NCBI RefSeq assembly: GCF_900475285.1
Contig: NZ_LS483370.1
Location: forward strand, 2,556,001-2,620,000
Source of the DNA: Pseudomonas taetrolens
GTDB taxonomy: Bacteria; Pseudomonadota; Gammaproteobacteria; Pseudomonadales; Pseudomonadaceae
Length of the DNA stretch: 64,000 nucleotides
Reading direction: 5' to 3'
The translations under genes were made by a program, and so were the position numbers. Positions 26,469-34,992 of the stretch are shown piece by piece; positions within the stretch are counted from its first letter, which is position 1, and every line of letters begins with the position of its first letter. Below the pieces are notes generated by a model that worked only from the letters and a program-made list of their open reading frames with translations, made no database searches and was not told the origin of the DNA.

Positions 26469-26693
26469 CGGCACAGACCACCATACAACTGTCGTCACAC
26501 CTATGCGACAATACGCTCAATGTCCGGTTTGAATCCCGCCTTCATTTCCCAGCAGCTTGGCCGTAGCGCCCAAAAGTTGCTGTCGACGTATGCGCGCTGG
26601 ATCAACTCAAGCTCAGATTGGAGCGAGCTGGAAAGCTCCGACTTGGTATCACACATTGGTATCGGCTTAAACCAGCGAACTCTAAGCTATTGA
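26469..26693 (+). pseudogene. C-terminal remnant of a tyrosine recombinase (phage-type integrase)
   Basis: About 75 codons encode RHRPPYNCRHTYATIRSMSG, then NPAFISQQLGRSAQKLLSTY and ARWINSSSDWSELE. This is the end of a tyrosine integrase, with the Arg-box (CRHTYAT), the LGxS segment and the tyrosine nucleophile in LLSTYARW. The usual His of the LGHS motif is Arg. The N-terminal and central domains are absent, and no start or ribosome site precedes the fragment. It is the scar of a lost prophage or island. It ends 12 bp before the ABC-F gene. Confidence 0.75.
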
Positions 26694-26705
26694 TAGGTAA
26701 AGTAA

Positions 26706-28292
26706 TTGATCTCCACAGCTAACATCACGATGCAGTTCGGCGCAAAGCCGCTATTCGAGAACGTTTCAGTAAAGTTTGGCGCAGGTAACCGTTATGGCCT
26801 GATCGGCGCCAACGGTTGCGGCAAGTCCACCTTCATGAAAATCCTCGGCGGGGATCTCGATCCGTCCGGCGGTCAGGTCATGCTGGAGCCGAACGTACGT
26901 CTGGGTAAGCTGCGTCAGGACCAGTTCGCCTACGAACAATTCACCGTGATCGACACTGTGATCATGGGTCACGAAGAGCTGTGGAAGGTCAAGGCTGAGC
27001 GCGATCGTATCTACTCGCTGCCGGAAATGACCGAAGCAGACGGCATGGCCGTAGCCGAACTCGAAACCGAGTTCGCTGAAATGGACGGTTATACCGCTGA
27101 ATCCCGTGCCGGTGAACTGCTGCTGGGCCTGGGTATCGGCATCGAGCAACACAACGGCCCGATGAGTGAAGTCTCGCCTGGCTGGAAGTTGCGCGTATTG
27201 CTGGCGCAGGCGCTGTTTTCCGATCCGGAAGTCCTGTTGCTCGACGAACCGACCAACCACCTGGACATCAACACCATCCGCTGGCTGGAAAACGTGCTGA
27301 CCCAGCGTAACAGCCTGATGATCATCATCTCTCACGACAGGCACTTCCTGAACAGCGTCTGCACCCACATGGCTGACCTGGATTACGGCGAACTGCGCCT
27401 GTTCCCGGGCAACTATGACGAGTACATGACCGTTGCGACCCAGTCGCGCGAGCAACTGCTGTCGGAAAACGCCAAGAAGAAAGCCCAGATCAACGAACTG
27501 CAAGCGTTCGTCAGCCGCTTCTCGGCCAACGCCTCGAAATCCAAGCAGGCCAGCTCCCGCGCCAAGGCGATCGACAAGATCACCCTGGCCGAGGTCAAGC
27601 CTTCTAGCCGTGTCAGCCCGTTCATCCGTTTCGAGCAGACCAAAAAGCTGCACCGCCAGGCGGTGATCGTCGAGCATATGGCTAAAGGCTTTGATGGCAA
27701 GACGCTGTTCAAAGACTTCAGCTTTACCATTGAGGCCGGTGAGCGCGTGGCGATCATTGGCCCGAACGGTATCGGTAAAACCACCCTGCTGCGTACGCTG
27801 GTCAACGAACTGACACCGGATGCCGGTACGGTCAAGTGGACTGAAGCCGCCGAGCTGGGCTACTACGCCCAGGATCACGCGCACGACTTCGAAGATGACT
27901 ACACCCTGTTCGACTGGATGGGCCAGTGGACTCAAGGCGAGCAAATGATTCGCGGCACTTTGGGCCGCATGCTGTTCTCCAACGACGACATTCTCAAGTC
28001 GGTCAAGGTCATTTCCGGTGGTGAGCAAGGCCGCATGCTGTTCGGCAAGCTGATCCTGCAGAAGCCGAACGTACTGATCATGGACGAACCGACCAACCAC
28101 TTGGACATGGAATCCATCGAAGCGCTGAACCTGGCCCTCGAAAACTATCCGGGCACCCTGGTCTTCGTCAGCCATGACCGTGAGTTCGTGTCCTCGCTGG
28201 CCACTCGTATCATCGAGCTGAGCCCAAGCGGTGTTATCGACTTCAGCGGTACGTACGATGACTACCTGCGCAGCCAGGGCGTTGTGTTCTGA
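26706..28292 (+). CDS. ABC-F family ATPase (YbiT-like)
   Basis: ABC-F proteins are soluble twin ATPases that act on the ribosome. The 528 residues hold two ABC domains: Walker [10 protein letters not shown] and GPNGIGKTT, signatures [14 protein letters not shown] and [12 protein letters not shown], and Walker [12 protein letters not shown] and [12 protein letters not shown] charged linker of ~80 residues lies between them ([21 protein letters not shown]). There is no transmembrane segment. The sequence fits YbiT better than EttA or Uup; those differ in arm and C-terminal extension. The start is TTG, with AGG about 8 nt upstream. It is followed by a strong terminator. Confidence 0.9.
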   Translation: MISTANITMQFGAKPLFENVSVKFGAGNRYGLIGANGCGKSTFMKILGGDLDPSGGQVMLEPNVRLGKLRQDQFAYEQFTVIDTVIMGHEELWKVKAERDRIYSLPEMTEADGMAVAELETEFAEMDGYTAESRAGELLLGLGIGIEQHNGPMSEVSPGWKLRVLLAQALFSDPEVLLLDEPTNHLDINTIRWLENVLTQRNSLMIIISHDRHFLNSVCTHMADLDYGELRLFPGNYDEYMTVATQSREQLLSENAKKKAQINELQAFVSRFSANASKSKQASSRAKAIDKITLAEVKPSSRVSPFIRFEQTKKLHRQAVIVEHMAKGFDGKTLFKDFSFTIEAGERVAIIGPNGIGKTTLLRTLVNELTPDAGTVKWTEAAELGYYAQDHAHDFEDDYTLFDWMGQWTQGEQMIRGTLGRMLFSNDDILKSVKVISGGEQGRMLFGKLILQKPNVLIMDEPTNHLDMESIEALNLALENYPGTLVFVSHDREFVSSLATRIIELSPSGVIDFSGTYDDYLRSQGVVF

Positions 28293-28330
28293 TTTCAGAC
28301 ACGGCGTGAGCTGAGCAAGACGTCATACTG

Positions 28331-28358
28331 AAAACCCCGTCCTGGTGACGGGGTTTTT
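28331..28358 (+). terminator. Rho-independent terminator of the ABC-F gene
   Basis: AAAACCCCGTC / GACGGGGTTTT with a 5-nt loop and a run of T, 39 bp after the stop. Confidence 0.88.
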
Positions 28359-28452
28359 CATGCCTGTTCCCTTCACATTCGTTAGCCTGCTTCCTTTTAC
28401 GGCGCGCCCGCGCCATCATGCGTTCATCGATTGTCAGCCGGACGCTCCGTTT

Positions 28453-29640
28453 ATGCCTGCGCAACACCCTTCCCGTGCAAGCTCCTTCTCGGTCACCCTG
28501 CAAATCCTGTCGATCGTGTTCTATACCTTCATTGCCTTTATCTGTATCGGGCTGCCGATTGCGGTATTGCCCGGCTACGTGCATGACCAACTGGGCTTCA
28601 GTGCCGTGGTCGCGGGGCTGACCATTGCGTCCCAGTACCTGGCTACCCTCCTCAGTCGTCCCTCTGCCGGGCGCCTGGTCGACAACCTCGGGACCAAACC
28701 CGCCATCGTCTACGGCCTGATCGGTATCGCCATCAGCGGCGTGCTCACCTTCCTGGCGGTTGCACTTGAAGACTGGCCATTACTGAGCCTGTTGATCCTG
28801 ATCAGCGGACGGATTTTCCTCGGCATCGCCCAAGGACTGATAGGTGTAGGGACGATCAGTTGGGGAATTGCGCAGGTCGGCTCCGAACATACCGCCCGTG
28901 CTATCGGCTGGAACGGTATCGCTTCCTATGGCGCCATTGCCATTGGCGCACCGCTGGGGGTCGTGATGGTCGACAGGCTGGGGTTCTTAAGTCTGGGCGT
29001 GACCCTGTTGCTGCTGGCGTTGCTGGCGCTGCTGCTGATCCGCAAAAAGCCTTCGGTCCCGGTGATTCGCGGCGAACGCCTGCCTTTTTGGTCCGTATTC
29101 GGCCTTATCGCGCCCTACGGTATCAGCCTGACACTGGCCTCCATCGGTTACGGCACGCTGACCACGTTTATTACCCTGTTTTATCTCGATCGTGGCTGGG
29201 TCGGGGCCGCTTATTGCCTGACGGTATTTGGCGTGTGCTTTATCCTCGCCCGCTTGATCTTCACCAATAGCATCAACCACCTGGGCGGCTATACCGTGGC
29301 CATTGCCTGTATGGCCATTGAGGCTATTGGCCTGACGCTACTGTGGCTGGCGCCATCGACTGCGTTTGCCCTTGTCGGGGCAGGCCTGGCGGGCTTTGGC
29401 CTGTCGCTGGTGTACCCGGCGCTTGGGGTTGAAGCGGTCAAGCAGGTCCCTACCCCCAGCCGCGGTGCCGGGCTGAGCGCTTATGCAGTGTTTTTTGATC
29501 TGGCGCTGGCCATTGCGGGGCCCGTCATGGGCGCCATTGCCTTGAACATGGGTTACTCGTGGATCTTCTTCGTTGCCGCGCTTCTGTGCTGCCTGGGACT
29601 GCTGCTAACGCTGGGGCTGTCCCGCCGGTCGCGCGCCTGA
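28453..29640 (+). CDS. MFS transporter (YfcJ/YhhS-like)
   Basis: A 395-residue, about 12-helix inner-membrane carrier of the arabinose-efflux/YfcJ-YhhS group. The first helices read ILSIVFYTFIAFICIGLPIA, followed by the MFS loop motif RPSAGRLVDNLGTK (the G-R-x-x-D-x-x-G pattern) and GTISWGIAQVG. I use ATG 28453, because the upstream in-frame residues from 28345 overlap the terminator and are not hydrophobic. It is preceded by the ABC-F terminator, so it probably has its own promoter. The substrate cannot be inferred. Confidence 0.85.
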   Translation: MPAQHPSRASSFSVTLQILSIVFYTFIAFICIGLPIAVLPGYVHDQLGFSAVVAGLTIASQYLATLLSRPSAGRLVDNLGTKPAIVYGLIGIAISGVLTFLAVALEDWPLLSLLILISGRIFLGIAQGLIGVGTISWGIAQVGSEHTARAIGWNGIASYGAIAIGAPLGVVMVDRLGFLSLGVTLLLLALLALLLIRKKPSVPVIRGERLPFWSVFGLIAPYGISLTLASIGYGTLTTFITLFYLDRGWVGAAYCLTVFGVCFILARLIFTNSINHLGGYTVAIACMAIEAIGLTLLWLAPSTAFALVGAGLAGFGLSLVYPALGVEAVKQVPTPSRGAGLSAYAVFFDLALAIAGPVMGAIALNMGYSWIFFVAALLCCLGLLLTLGLSRRSRA

Positions 29641-29654
29641 CTCAGGACAGACGC

Positions 29655-29704
29655 AAAAAAGCCCTGCATCCCGAGCCGTTTAAAGTCTCGGGAATACAGG
29701 GCTT
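29655..29704 (-). terminator. Rho-independent terminator of azoR
   Basis: A long interrupted stem (AAGCCCTG-AT-CCGAG with its complement) is followed on the minus strand by TTTTTT. It lies 25 bp past the azoR stop, between convergent genes, and may also stop the MFS transcript. Confidence 0.82.
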
Positions 29705-29728
29705 GATGCACGTAACGGTGCTGGCTGC

Positions 29729-30340
29729 TTAGGCGGCGCGGAACAAGTCCTGGCTGATCTGCGCCTGGGCATCGTTCATCGCCTTGCTGCGGACTTCATC
29801 GCCATACGCCAGGCCGTGGGCGCGGACGAACTCGATGTCAGTGATGCCCATGAAGCCCAACATCACCTTCAGGTAGTCTTCGTGGGCCACACCAGTGGCC
29901 TGGCCAACATGCATCCCGCCAGCGGTCGACACCACGATCACCTTCTTGTTGCCGCACAGGCCTTCCGGGCCGGCTTCGGTATAGCGGAAGGTCTGGCCAG
30001 CGACAGCCACACGGTCAATCCAGGCTTTGAGCTGGGTCGCAATGGTGAAGTTGTACATGGGCGCCGCAATGACCAGTGCATCGGCAGCCAGAAACTGCGC
30101 AAGCGTCTGGGCACTGACATCGGCTTCATGCTTCTGTGCCGCGTCACGCAATTCAGCCGGGGTACCTGCAGCGACCAGCGTGGCGGCCGAGAAGTGTTCA
30201 ATGGCTTCGGCCGCCAGGTCACGGTAGCTGACCTCAACGCCTGGCTCTGCGGCCTGCCATGCCTTGACTACTTCGCTGCTCAACTGACGCGAAGCAGAGT
30301 TATCGCCCAGGATGCTTGAATCGATATGCAAAAGTTTCAT
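29729..30340 (-). CDS. azoR: FMN-dependent NADH-azoreductase / NADH:quinone oxidoreductase
   Basis: AzoR is a flavodoxin-like homodimer that reduces quinones and azo compounds with NADH. From ATG 30340 (GGAGATCACC upstream) it has 203 residues, the usual length. [18 protein letters not shown] is the FMN-phosphate loop, [19 protein letters not shown] the flavin-binding PMYNF motif, and VSTAGGMH a further cofactor loop. An upstream in-frame start at 30472 would overlap the divergent LysR gene and is rejected. The divergent LysR gene 130 bp away is the likely regulator. Confidence 0.94.
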   Translation of the reverse strand: MKLLHIDSSILGDNSASRQLSSEVVKAWQAAEPGVEVSYRDLAAEAIEHFSAATLVAAGTPAELRDAAQKHEADVSAQTLAQFLAADALVIAAPMYNFTIATQLKAWIDRVAVAGQTFRYTEAGPEGLCGNKKVIVVSTAGGMHVGQATGVAHEDYLKVMLGFMGITDIEFVRAHGLAYGDEVRSKAMNDAQAQISQDLFRAA

Positions 30341-30430
30341 GGTGATCTCCAGAGGTGAGGATCGCCGCCGGCGATCAAGTGGAGGTGATACTACCGGCGA
30401 ATCCAATCGACGATAAGTCAGCCAATATGC

Positions 30431-30446
30431 GATAGTTCGTCCTATC
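30431..30446. promoter_or_regulatory. Candidate LysR operator between azoR and its divergent regulator
   Basis: Inverted repeat GATAG-N6-CTATC in the 130-bp divergent promoter region, 25 bp before the LysR ATG. Spacing and position suit an autoregulatory site; no factor can be proven from sequence. Confidence 0.4.
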
Positions 30447-30470
30447 TGCAGGACAGTGAGCCAAACCCCC

Positions 30471-31379
30471 ATGCAAGACCTTAACGACCTGTACTACTTC
30501 GCCAAGGTTGTCGAAGCCGGTGGATTCGCCGCCGCCGGCCGTGTACTCGGCATTCCAAAATCCCGCTTGTCACGCCGTGTTGCAGAACTCGAAGAGCGTC
30601 TAGGTACCCGCTTGCTACAGCGCACCACGCGCCAACTGAAACTGACGGCGGTAGGCGAACGCTACTTGCGCCATTGCCAGGCGATGCTGCTTGAAGCCGA
30701 AATGGCCGATGAGGCCGTTGCCAGCATGTCGAGTGAACCCCGAGGTCGCTTGCGCGTCTCCTGCCCTGTGGGCCTGGCCCATGAAATCATGCCCGGGGTC
30801 ATCAGCTCTTTTCTGCAGGCCTACCCGCACGTGCAACTGGACGTCAGCCTGCTGAACCGGCGGGTCGACCTGATCACCGAAGGCATTGACGTAGCCCTGC
30901 GTGTGCGTGAACTGGGGGATGAAGACCCGTTACTGGTGACACGGCGCTTGCGCCAGGCCCAGACTGTCATGGTCGCCACCCCGGAATTTGCCCGGCAATG
31001 GCCGATCAATAGCCCCGAAGACCTGAAGAATGTTCCACTGCTGGGGGCACTGGAAGCCGACCGCATGGTTCATCTGCGCATGCTCGACGAACAGGGCAAG
31101 CCAAGCGACCTGGTACTGGAAGCACGGTTGGGTATCGATGACTTTATTGTGCGCAAGGCCTGTACCTTGTCAGGAATCGGGTTCACGGTATTACCCATGA
31201 TGTACTGCGAGCAGGAACTGCAGGAGGGTCAACTGGTACAACTGTTGCCCAAATGGTCATTGCCGGGTGGCTGGCTGCATGCGGTATACCCGCATCGACG
31301 CGGGGTAATGCCTGCCGTACGGGCCTGGATCGAACATTTGGTCGTGTCATTCGAACGCTGTGGAGACAAATTGCTATGA
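30471..31379 (+). CDS. LysR-family transcriptional regulator, divergent from azoR
   Basis: A 302-residue LysR protein. Its N-terminal helix-turn-helix reads [39 protein letters not shown] and [10 protein letters not shown]. The effector domain runs from about residue 90 ([20 protein letters not shown]). I choose ATG 30471, the canonical start of this subgroup; a GTG at 30456 lies within 3 nt of the only AGGA. The stop overlaps the next start (ATGA), so an operon with the YjbR-like gene is likely. Divergence from azoR suggests control of quinone or azo detoxification. Confidence 0.88.
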   Translation: MQDLNDLYYFAKVVEAGGFAAAGRVLGIPKSRLSRRVAELEERLGTRLLQRTTRQLKLTAVGERYLRHCQAMLLEAEMADEAVASMSSEPRGRLRVSCPVGLAHEIMPGVISSFLQAYPHVQLDVSLLNRRVDLITEGIDVALRVRELGDEDPLLVTRRLRQAQTVMVATPEFARQWPINSPEDLKNVPLLGALEADRMVHLRMLDEQGKPSDLVLEARLGIDDFIVRKACTLSGIGFTVLPMMYCEQELQEGQLVQLLPKWSLPGGWLHAVYPHRRGVMPAVRAWIEHLVVSFERCGDKLL

Positions 31380-31750
31380 CCCGCGCTCCGATTAAACAGG
31401 CAAGCATGAGCAAACAAGACGTGGCCGAGTTCTGCCGCAGTTTGCCGGGTGTGCAAGAGGATGTGAAATGGGGCGGCGTCGAGGTGTTCTTTATCGACCA
31501 GAGCAAGATGTTTGCCCTGTTCAACCTGAACACCGACGGTTTGTCGTTCAAGGTCGAAAAAGATCTGTTCCTGGGCTATGTCGATCGCCCGGGCATACGC
31601 CCGTCGCCGTATCTGGCGCGGGCGTACTGGATCAACATGCAGGCACCCTACCCCATGGGTGCTGAAGAGCTGCAGGATTTACTACGCCGCTCTCATCAAC
31701 TGGTGGTGAGCAAGCTGCCGAAAAAGCGCCAGATCGGCTTGCTGCTCTAA
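31376..31750 (+). CDS. MmcQ/YjbR family protein
   Basis: A 124-residue protein of the MmcQ/YjbR family (CyaY-like fold, often said to bind DNA). CRSLPGVQEDVKWGGVEVFF and KMFALFNLNTDGLSFKVEKD are the family core; YWINMQAPYPMGAEELQDLLR the C-terminal helix pair (21 residues when complete, here YWINMQAPYPMG then AEELQDLLR). The start ATG overlaps the LysR stop by 4 bp, indicating translational coupling. An alternative ATG at 31406 is possible. Function unknown. Confidence 0.8.
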   Translation: MTRAPIKQASMSKQDVAEFCRSLPGVQEDVKWGGVEVFFIDQSKMFALFNLNTDGLSFKVEKDLFLGYVDRPGIRPSPYLARAYWINMQAPYPMGAEELQDLLRRSHQLVVSKLPKKRQIGLLL

Positions 31751-31754
31751 ACTG

Positions 31755-32204
31755 CTACAGCCCGGAAAAGGCCGTCTTCAAGAACAGGACGTCAATCCAG
31801 ACCACCAGGTGCACGGTCACTATCAGCCAGAACATCACCTGATAAGACACCTTGCGAGTCTTGTGGCGCAATAGCTGCTGCGCCACCAGGGCGCCCGGCC
31901 AGCCCCCCAGCAGCTCAACCGCATGCAGGACCTTTTCCGGGGTACGCCATTGACCGGTACTTGCCTGATGCTTGTCGTACCAATACAGGCCGAACGCAAC
32001 GCCGCTGGCGATTCCATAAGCCAACAGAGGAACCCGGGTAACACCGTTAAGCCAGAGGCTCAGCGCGCCGCCTATCGGTAACGCGCACAACAGTGCGAAC
32101 AGCGGCAACTTGAACTTCAGCCCGCGAACCTGCGAGCTCCGTTGTGCCGGTTTGCCCGTACGCTCCCGGCGTTGCCCCGGGTTTTCATTGACGGTTTTTT
32201 TCAC
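31755..32204 (-). CDS. DUF1294 membrane protein
   Basis: A 149-residue protein: a basic N-terminus ([20 protein letters not shown]), then four hydrophobic helices. [20 protein letters not shown] and [20 protein letters not shown] with [10 protein letters not shown] are the conserved DUF1294 core. Many relatives carry an N-terminal cold-shock domain; it is absent here. The GTG start overlaps the uppP stop (GTGA), so both genes are co-transcribed and coupled. Function unknown; the link to uppP suggests an envelope role. Confidence 0.82.
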   Translation of the reverse strand: MKKTVNENPGQRRERTGKPAQRSSQVRGLKFKLPLFALLCALPIGGALSLWLNGVTRVPLLAYGIASGVAFGLYWYDKHQASTGQWRTPEKVLHAVELLGGWPGALVAQQLLRHKTRKVSYQVMFWLIVTVHLVVWIDVLFLKTAFSGL

Positions 32205-33031
32205 GCTGCGGCCGCTGTCCAGTCAATCCAGCCAAACTGCCAGGTGGCCAGAATCAGCAGGCCAAAGCCGATGCGGTACCAGGCAAACAACGCATAGCTG
32301 TGGTTGGAAATGAACTTGAGCAAGCCCCGTACGGCAATCATCGCGAAAATGAACGAGGTCACAAAACCAATCGCGAACACTGGCAGATCGTCAGGCTGGA
32401 ACAGGTCACGGTACTTGTAGCCCGAGTACACCGCGGCGCCCACCATGGTCGGCATCGCCAGAAAGAAGGAAAACTCGGTGGCCGCCTTGCGGGACAAACC
32501 GAACAGCAAACCGCCGATGATGGTCGAACCCGAACGCGAAGTGCCGGGAATCATGGCCAGGCATTGCGCAAAACCGATCTTCACCGCATCTTTCCAGTTC
32601 ATCTCATCCACTGTTTCGGTGCGGATGACATGTTGACGGCGTTCGGCCCACAACATGATGACCCCACCAATAACCAGTGCAGTGGCAACGGTGATCGGGT
32701 TGAACAGGTATTCATGGATCATGTCGGCGAAAATCACCCCCAGCACGACAGCCGGCAGCACCGCGATGATCAGGTTGACGGTAAAGCGACGTGCCTGGGG
32801 TTGAGTCGGCAAACCGACGACAACGTCGATGATCTTGCGGCGAAACTCCCAGACCACCGCCAGAATCGCACCCAGTTGAATGATGATGTTGAACGCCATG
32901 GCGCGCTCGCCGCCAAAGTTCAACAAGTCCGCGACAATGATTTGGTGACCGGTACTCGAGATTGGCAAAAATTCCGTCAGGCCCTCAACGATACCGAGTA
33001 TCAATGCCTGTACGGCTGTCCAAAGATCCAT
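32201..33031 (-). CDS. uppP: Undecaprenyl-diphosphatase UppP (BacA)
   Basis: UppP is an integral inner-membrane phosphatase that recycles undecaprenyl pyrophosphate for peptidoglycan and polysaccharide synthesis and gives bacitracin tolerance. The 276 residues and about eight helices match the family. The catalytic motifs [14 protein letters not shown] (residues 16-29) and [10 protein letters not shown] are both intact. The downstream DUF1294 gene overlaps its stop by 4 bp. The product supports the carrier-lipid-dependent glycans implied by the wzz gene elsewhere in the window. Confidence 0.96.
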   Translation of the reverse strand: MDLWTAVQALILGIVEGLTEFLPISSTGHQIIVADLLNFGGERAMAFNIIIQLGAILAVVWEFRRKIIDVVVGLPTQPQARRFTVNLIIAVLPAVVLGVIFADMIHEYLFNPITVATALVIGGVIMLWAERRQHVIRTETVDEMNWKDAVKIGFAQCLAMIPGTSRSGSTIIGGLLFGLSRKAATEFSFFLAMPTMVGAAVYSGYKYRDLFQPDDLPVFAIGFVTSFIFAMIAVRGLLKFISNHSYALFAWYRIGFGLLILATWQFGWIDWTAAAA

Positions 33032-33324
33032 CGTCCCCCCATAAAGCTCAGCATCATGCCGAGCTGCTTAGTCAGAAATAGGTGTGTGCAACCGCTGCCA
33101 CAGGGATCGTGCCTGCAGGTGTACGTTTTCACCCGAGCAGAGTGAAAAACCGTCGGATTATCAATAAAGATGCAGCTTTACGAATTGCGGCCGAGATCCT
33201 ATCAGACACGTTGCACTTTCGCTGCTATGACACATGACGCAATTTTCATGACGGGTTCTGTCGTTGACTGCCGGGTACCTGCTCATGGATGACAACAAGA
33301 ATAAAAAACAGGGGTGACTGCTTT
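33032..33324. other. Divergent promoter region of uppP and a chemoreceptor gene
   Basis: The 293-bp gap shows no supported gene. It is moderately A/T-rich in its second half (from about 33140). It must hold the uppP and chemoreceptor promoters, but no clear -10/-35 pair stands out. Confidence 0.4.
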
Positions 33325-34959
33325 ATGAATACCTTACGCAGACTGTCCATCAGCCAGCGGCTGTGGCTGATTTTGATCGTGGCAATGGCCATGTTGTTGG
33401 CGTTGGGTTTGTTGATGCTCAAACAGCTCCATGACGATCTCTATCAAGGCAAGGCACAACAGACCCGGAATGTGGTGCAAGCCGCCAGCGGTATACTCAC
33501 CTACTATCAGGGACTGGAAAGTACCGGCACGCTGACACGGGCTGCGGCGCAGCAGCAGGCACTGACCACAATCAGCCAATTGCGTTACGACCACGACGAC
33601 TATTTCTGGATCAACGACCTGCGTCCCTTCATGGTCATGCATCCCACCAACCCCACGCTCGACGGTAAAGACCTGTCCGCGATCAAAGACCCTGACGGCT
33701 TTGCAATTTTCAATGAAATGGCCAGGCTCGCCCAGACCAAGGGCGGTGGCATGGTCGATTACCGCTGGCCCAAGCCTGGCGCTGAAGCCCCGGTACAAAA
33801 AACTTCTTACGTGCAATTGTTTGAGCCCTGGGGTTGGGTCATCGGCTCTGGCGTGTATATCGACGACATGCAGGCCGAATTCCGGGCCCAGGTGTGGAAG
33901 GCCTGCTGGGCGGGCCTGGGGATTGCGCTGATCATGGCAGCACTGGTGACGGTCATCGCCCGCAGCATCGTGCGCCCCCTGCAAGAGGCCGTCCATGCCA
34001 TGGCCAATATCGCCAGCGGTGAAAGCGACCTGACCCGCAACCTCGATACCCATGGGGAGGATGAGGTCACGGCACTGGCCCGGCACTTCAATGATTTTGT
34101 CGCCAAGCTGCGCCGCGTGGTCAGCCAGCTGCAAGCCACCGCCATTGCACTGGACCAGTCTTCAACCACGCTGGGCAGCGACGCCACGGACGCGCAACAA
34201 CGCAGCCAGCAGCAAGCCCTGGAAATGGATCAGGTTGCGACCGCGATCAATGAAGTGACGTACGCCGTGCAAGAAGTGGCCAGGAATGCCGAGCACGCCG
34301 CCAGCGAAATGCGCGGAGCCCAAAGCCAGGCGGAGCAAGGCCAACAGAACATCGACAGCAGCCTGCAGCAGATCAATCAATTGTCAGGCACCATCGGCCA
34401 AGCCGTGGAGGTCATTCGTACACTGGCGAGCCAAAGCAGCGAAATTGGCAGCGTGCTGGAGGTGATCCGCTCCATTGCCGAACAAACCAACCTGCTGGCG
34501 CTCAATGCGGCGATAGAGGCAGCACGTGCCGGCGAGCAAGGCCGGGGATTTGCCGTCGTGGCCGATGAAGTGCGCCTGCTGGCACAGCGCACGCAAAAAT
34601 CGACCGCCGAAATCCAGACCATGATCGAGGGCTTGCAGGCTCATTCCGAGGCGGCAGTCGATGTGATCGGCAGCAGCAATCGAGCTTCGCAAATAACCAT
34701 TGAGCAAGCGTCCCGGGCCGGAGACAGCCTGACCCGCATTGGCCAGGCCCTGAGCACTTTGAATGGACTGAACGCTTCGATTGCCAGCGCCACGCTGCAA
34801 CAGGCCCATGTCGTGGAAGACATCAATCAAAATGTCACCCGGGCGGCCGGGCTCTCGCAGAGTACCGCGCTGGCCGCCGAGCAATCGAGTACCGCCAGCC
34901 TTCATCTCAAGGGGTTGAGTGCCGAGCTCAGCGGGTTGCTGCGTCAATTCAAAGCGTAA
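33325..34959 (+). CDS. Methyl-accepting chemotaxis protein with a Cache sensor
   Basis: A 544-residue chemoreceptor from ATG 33325 (AGGGG upstream). Order: short cytoplasmic N-terminus, TM1 ([20 protein letters not shown]), periplasmic single-Cache domain ([20 protein letters not shown] and [16 protein letters not shown]), TM2 ([20 protein letters not shown]), HAMP, then a methylation/signalling domain with the hairpin tip [20 protein letters not shown] and [12 protein letters not shown]. The Cache motif is the sCache_2 type that binds small carboxylates in other bacteria. No C-terminal CheR-docking pentapeptide is present. It converges on the large toxin-like gene. Confidence 0.93.
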   Translation: MNTLRRLSISQRLWLILIVAMAMLLALGLLMLKQLHDDLYQGKAQQTRNVVQAASGILTYYQGLESTGTLTRAAAQQQALTTISQLRYDHDDYFWINDLRPFMVMHPTNPTLDGKDLSAIKDPDGFAIFNEMARLAQTKGGGMVDYRWPKPGAEAPVQKTSYVQLFEPWGWVIGSGVYIDDMQAEFRAQVWKACWAGLGIALIMAALVTVIARSIVRPLQEAVHAMANIASGESDLTRNLDTHGEDEVTALARHFNDFVAKLRRVVSQLQATAIALDQSSTTLGSDATDAQQRSQQQALEMDQVATAINEVTYAVQEVARNAEHAASEMRGAQSQAEQGQQNIDSSLQQINQLSGTIGQAVEVIRTLASQSSEIGSVLEVIRSIAEQTNLLALNAAIEAARAGEQGRGFAVVADEVRLLAQRTQKSTAEIQTMIEGLQAHSEAAVDVIGSSNRASQITIEQASRAGDSLTRIGQALSTLNGLNASIASATLQQAHVVEDINQNVTRAAGLSQSTALAAEQSSTASLHLKGLSAELSGLLRQFKA

Positions 34960-34971
34960 ACGCTTGCGCCC

Positions 34972-34992
34972 GTGCCAGCCCGCTGCTGGCAC
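34972..34992. terminator. Hairpin between the chemoreceptor gene and the toxin-like gene
   Basis: GTGCCAGC / GCTGGCAC with a 5-nt loop lies between the two convergent stops. There is no run of T on either side; bidirectional termination is plausible but weakly supported. Confidence 0.45.

Noticed and set aside
25827..26498. Longer start at 26498 for the small NTPase gene
   Set aside because: The extra residues overlap the integrase remnant on the other strand and lack NTPase character.
26469..26693. Active integrase with attachment site
   Set aside because: Only the C-terminal fragment is present, one key residue differs, and there is no tRNA or flanking direct repeat.
26766..28175. 469-codon frame antisense to the ABC-F gene
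   Set aside because: The sense gene has complete ABC motifs; the antisense product has no familiar feature.
29729..30472. Longer start at 30472 for azoR
   Set aside because: The added residues cross the divergent promoter and the LysR start; MKLLHIDSS is the family N-terminus with a good ribosome site.
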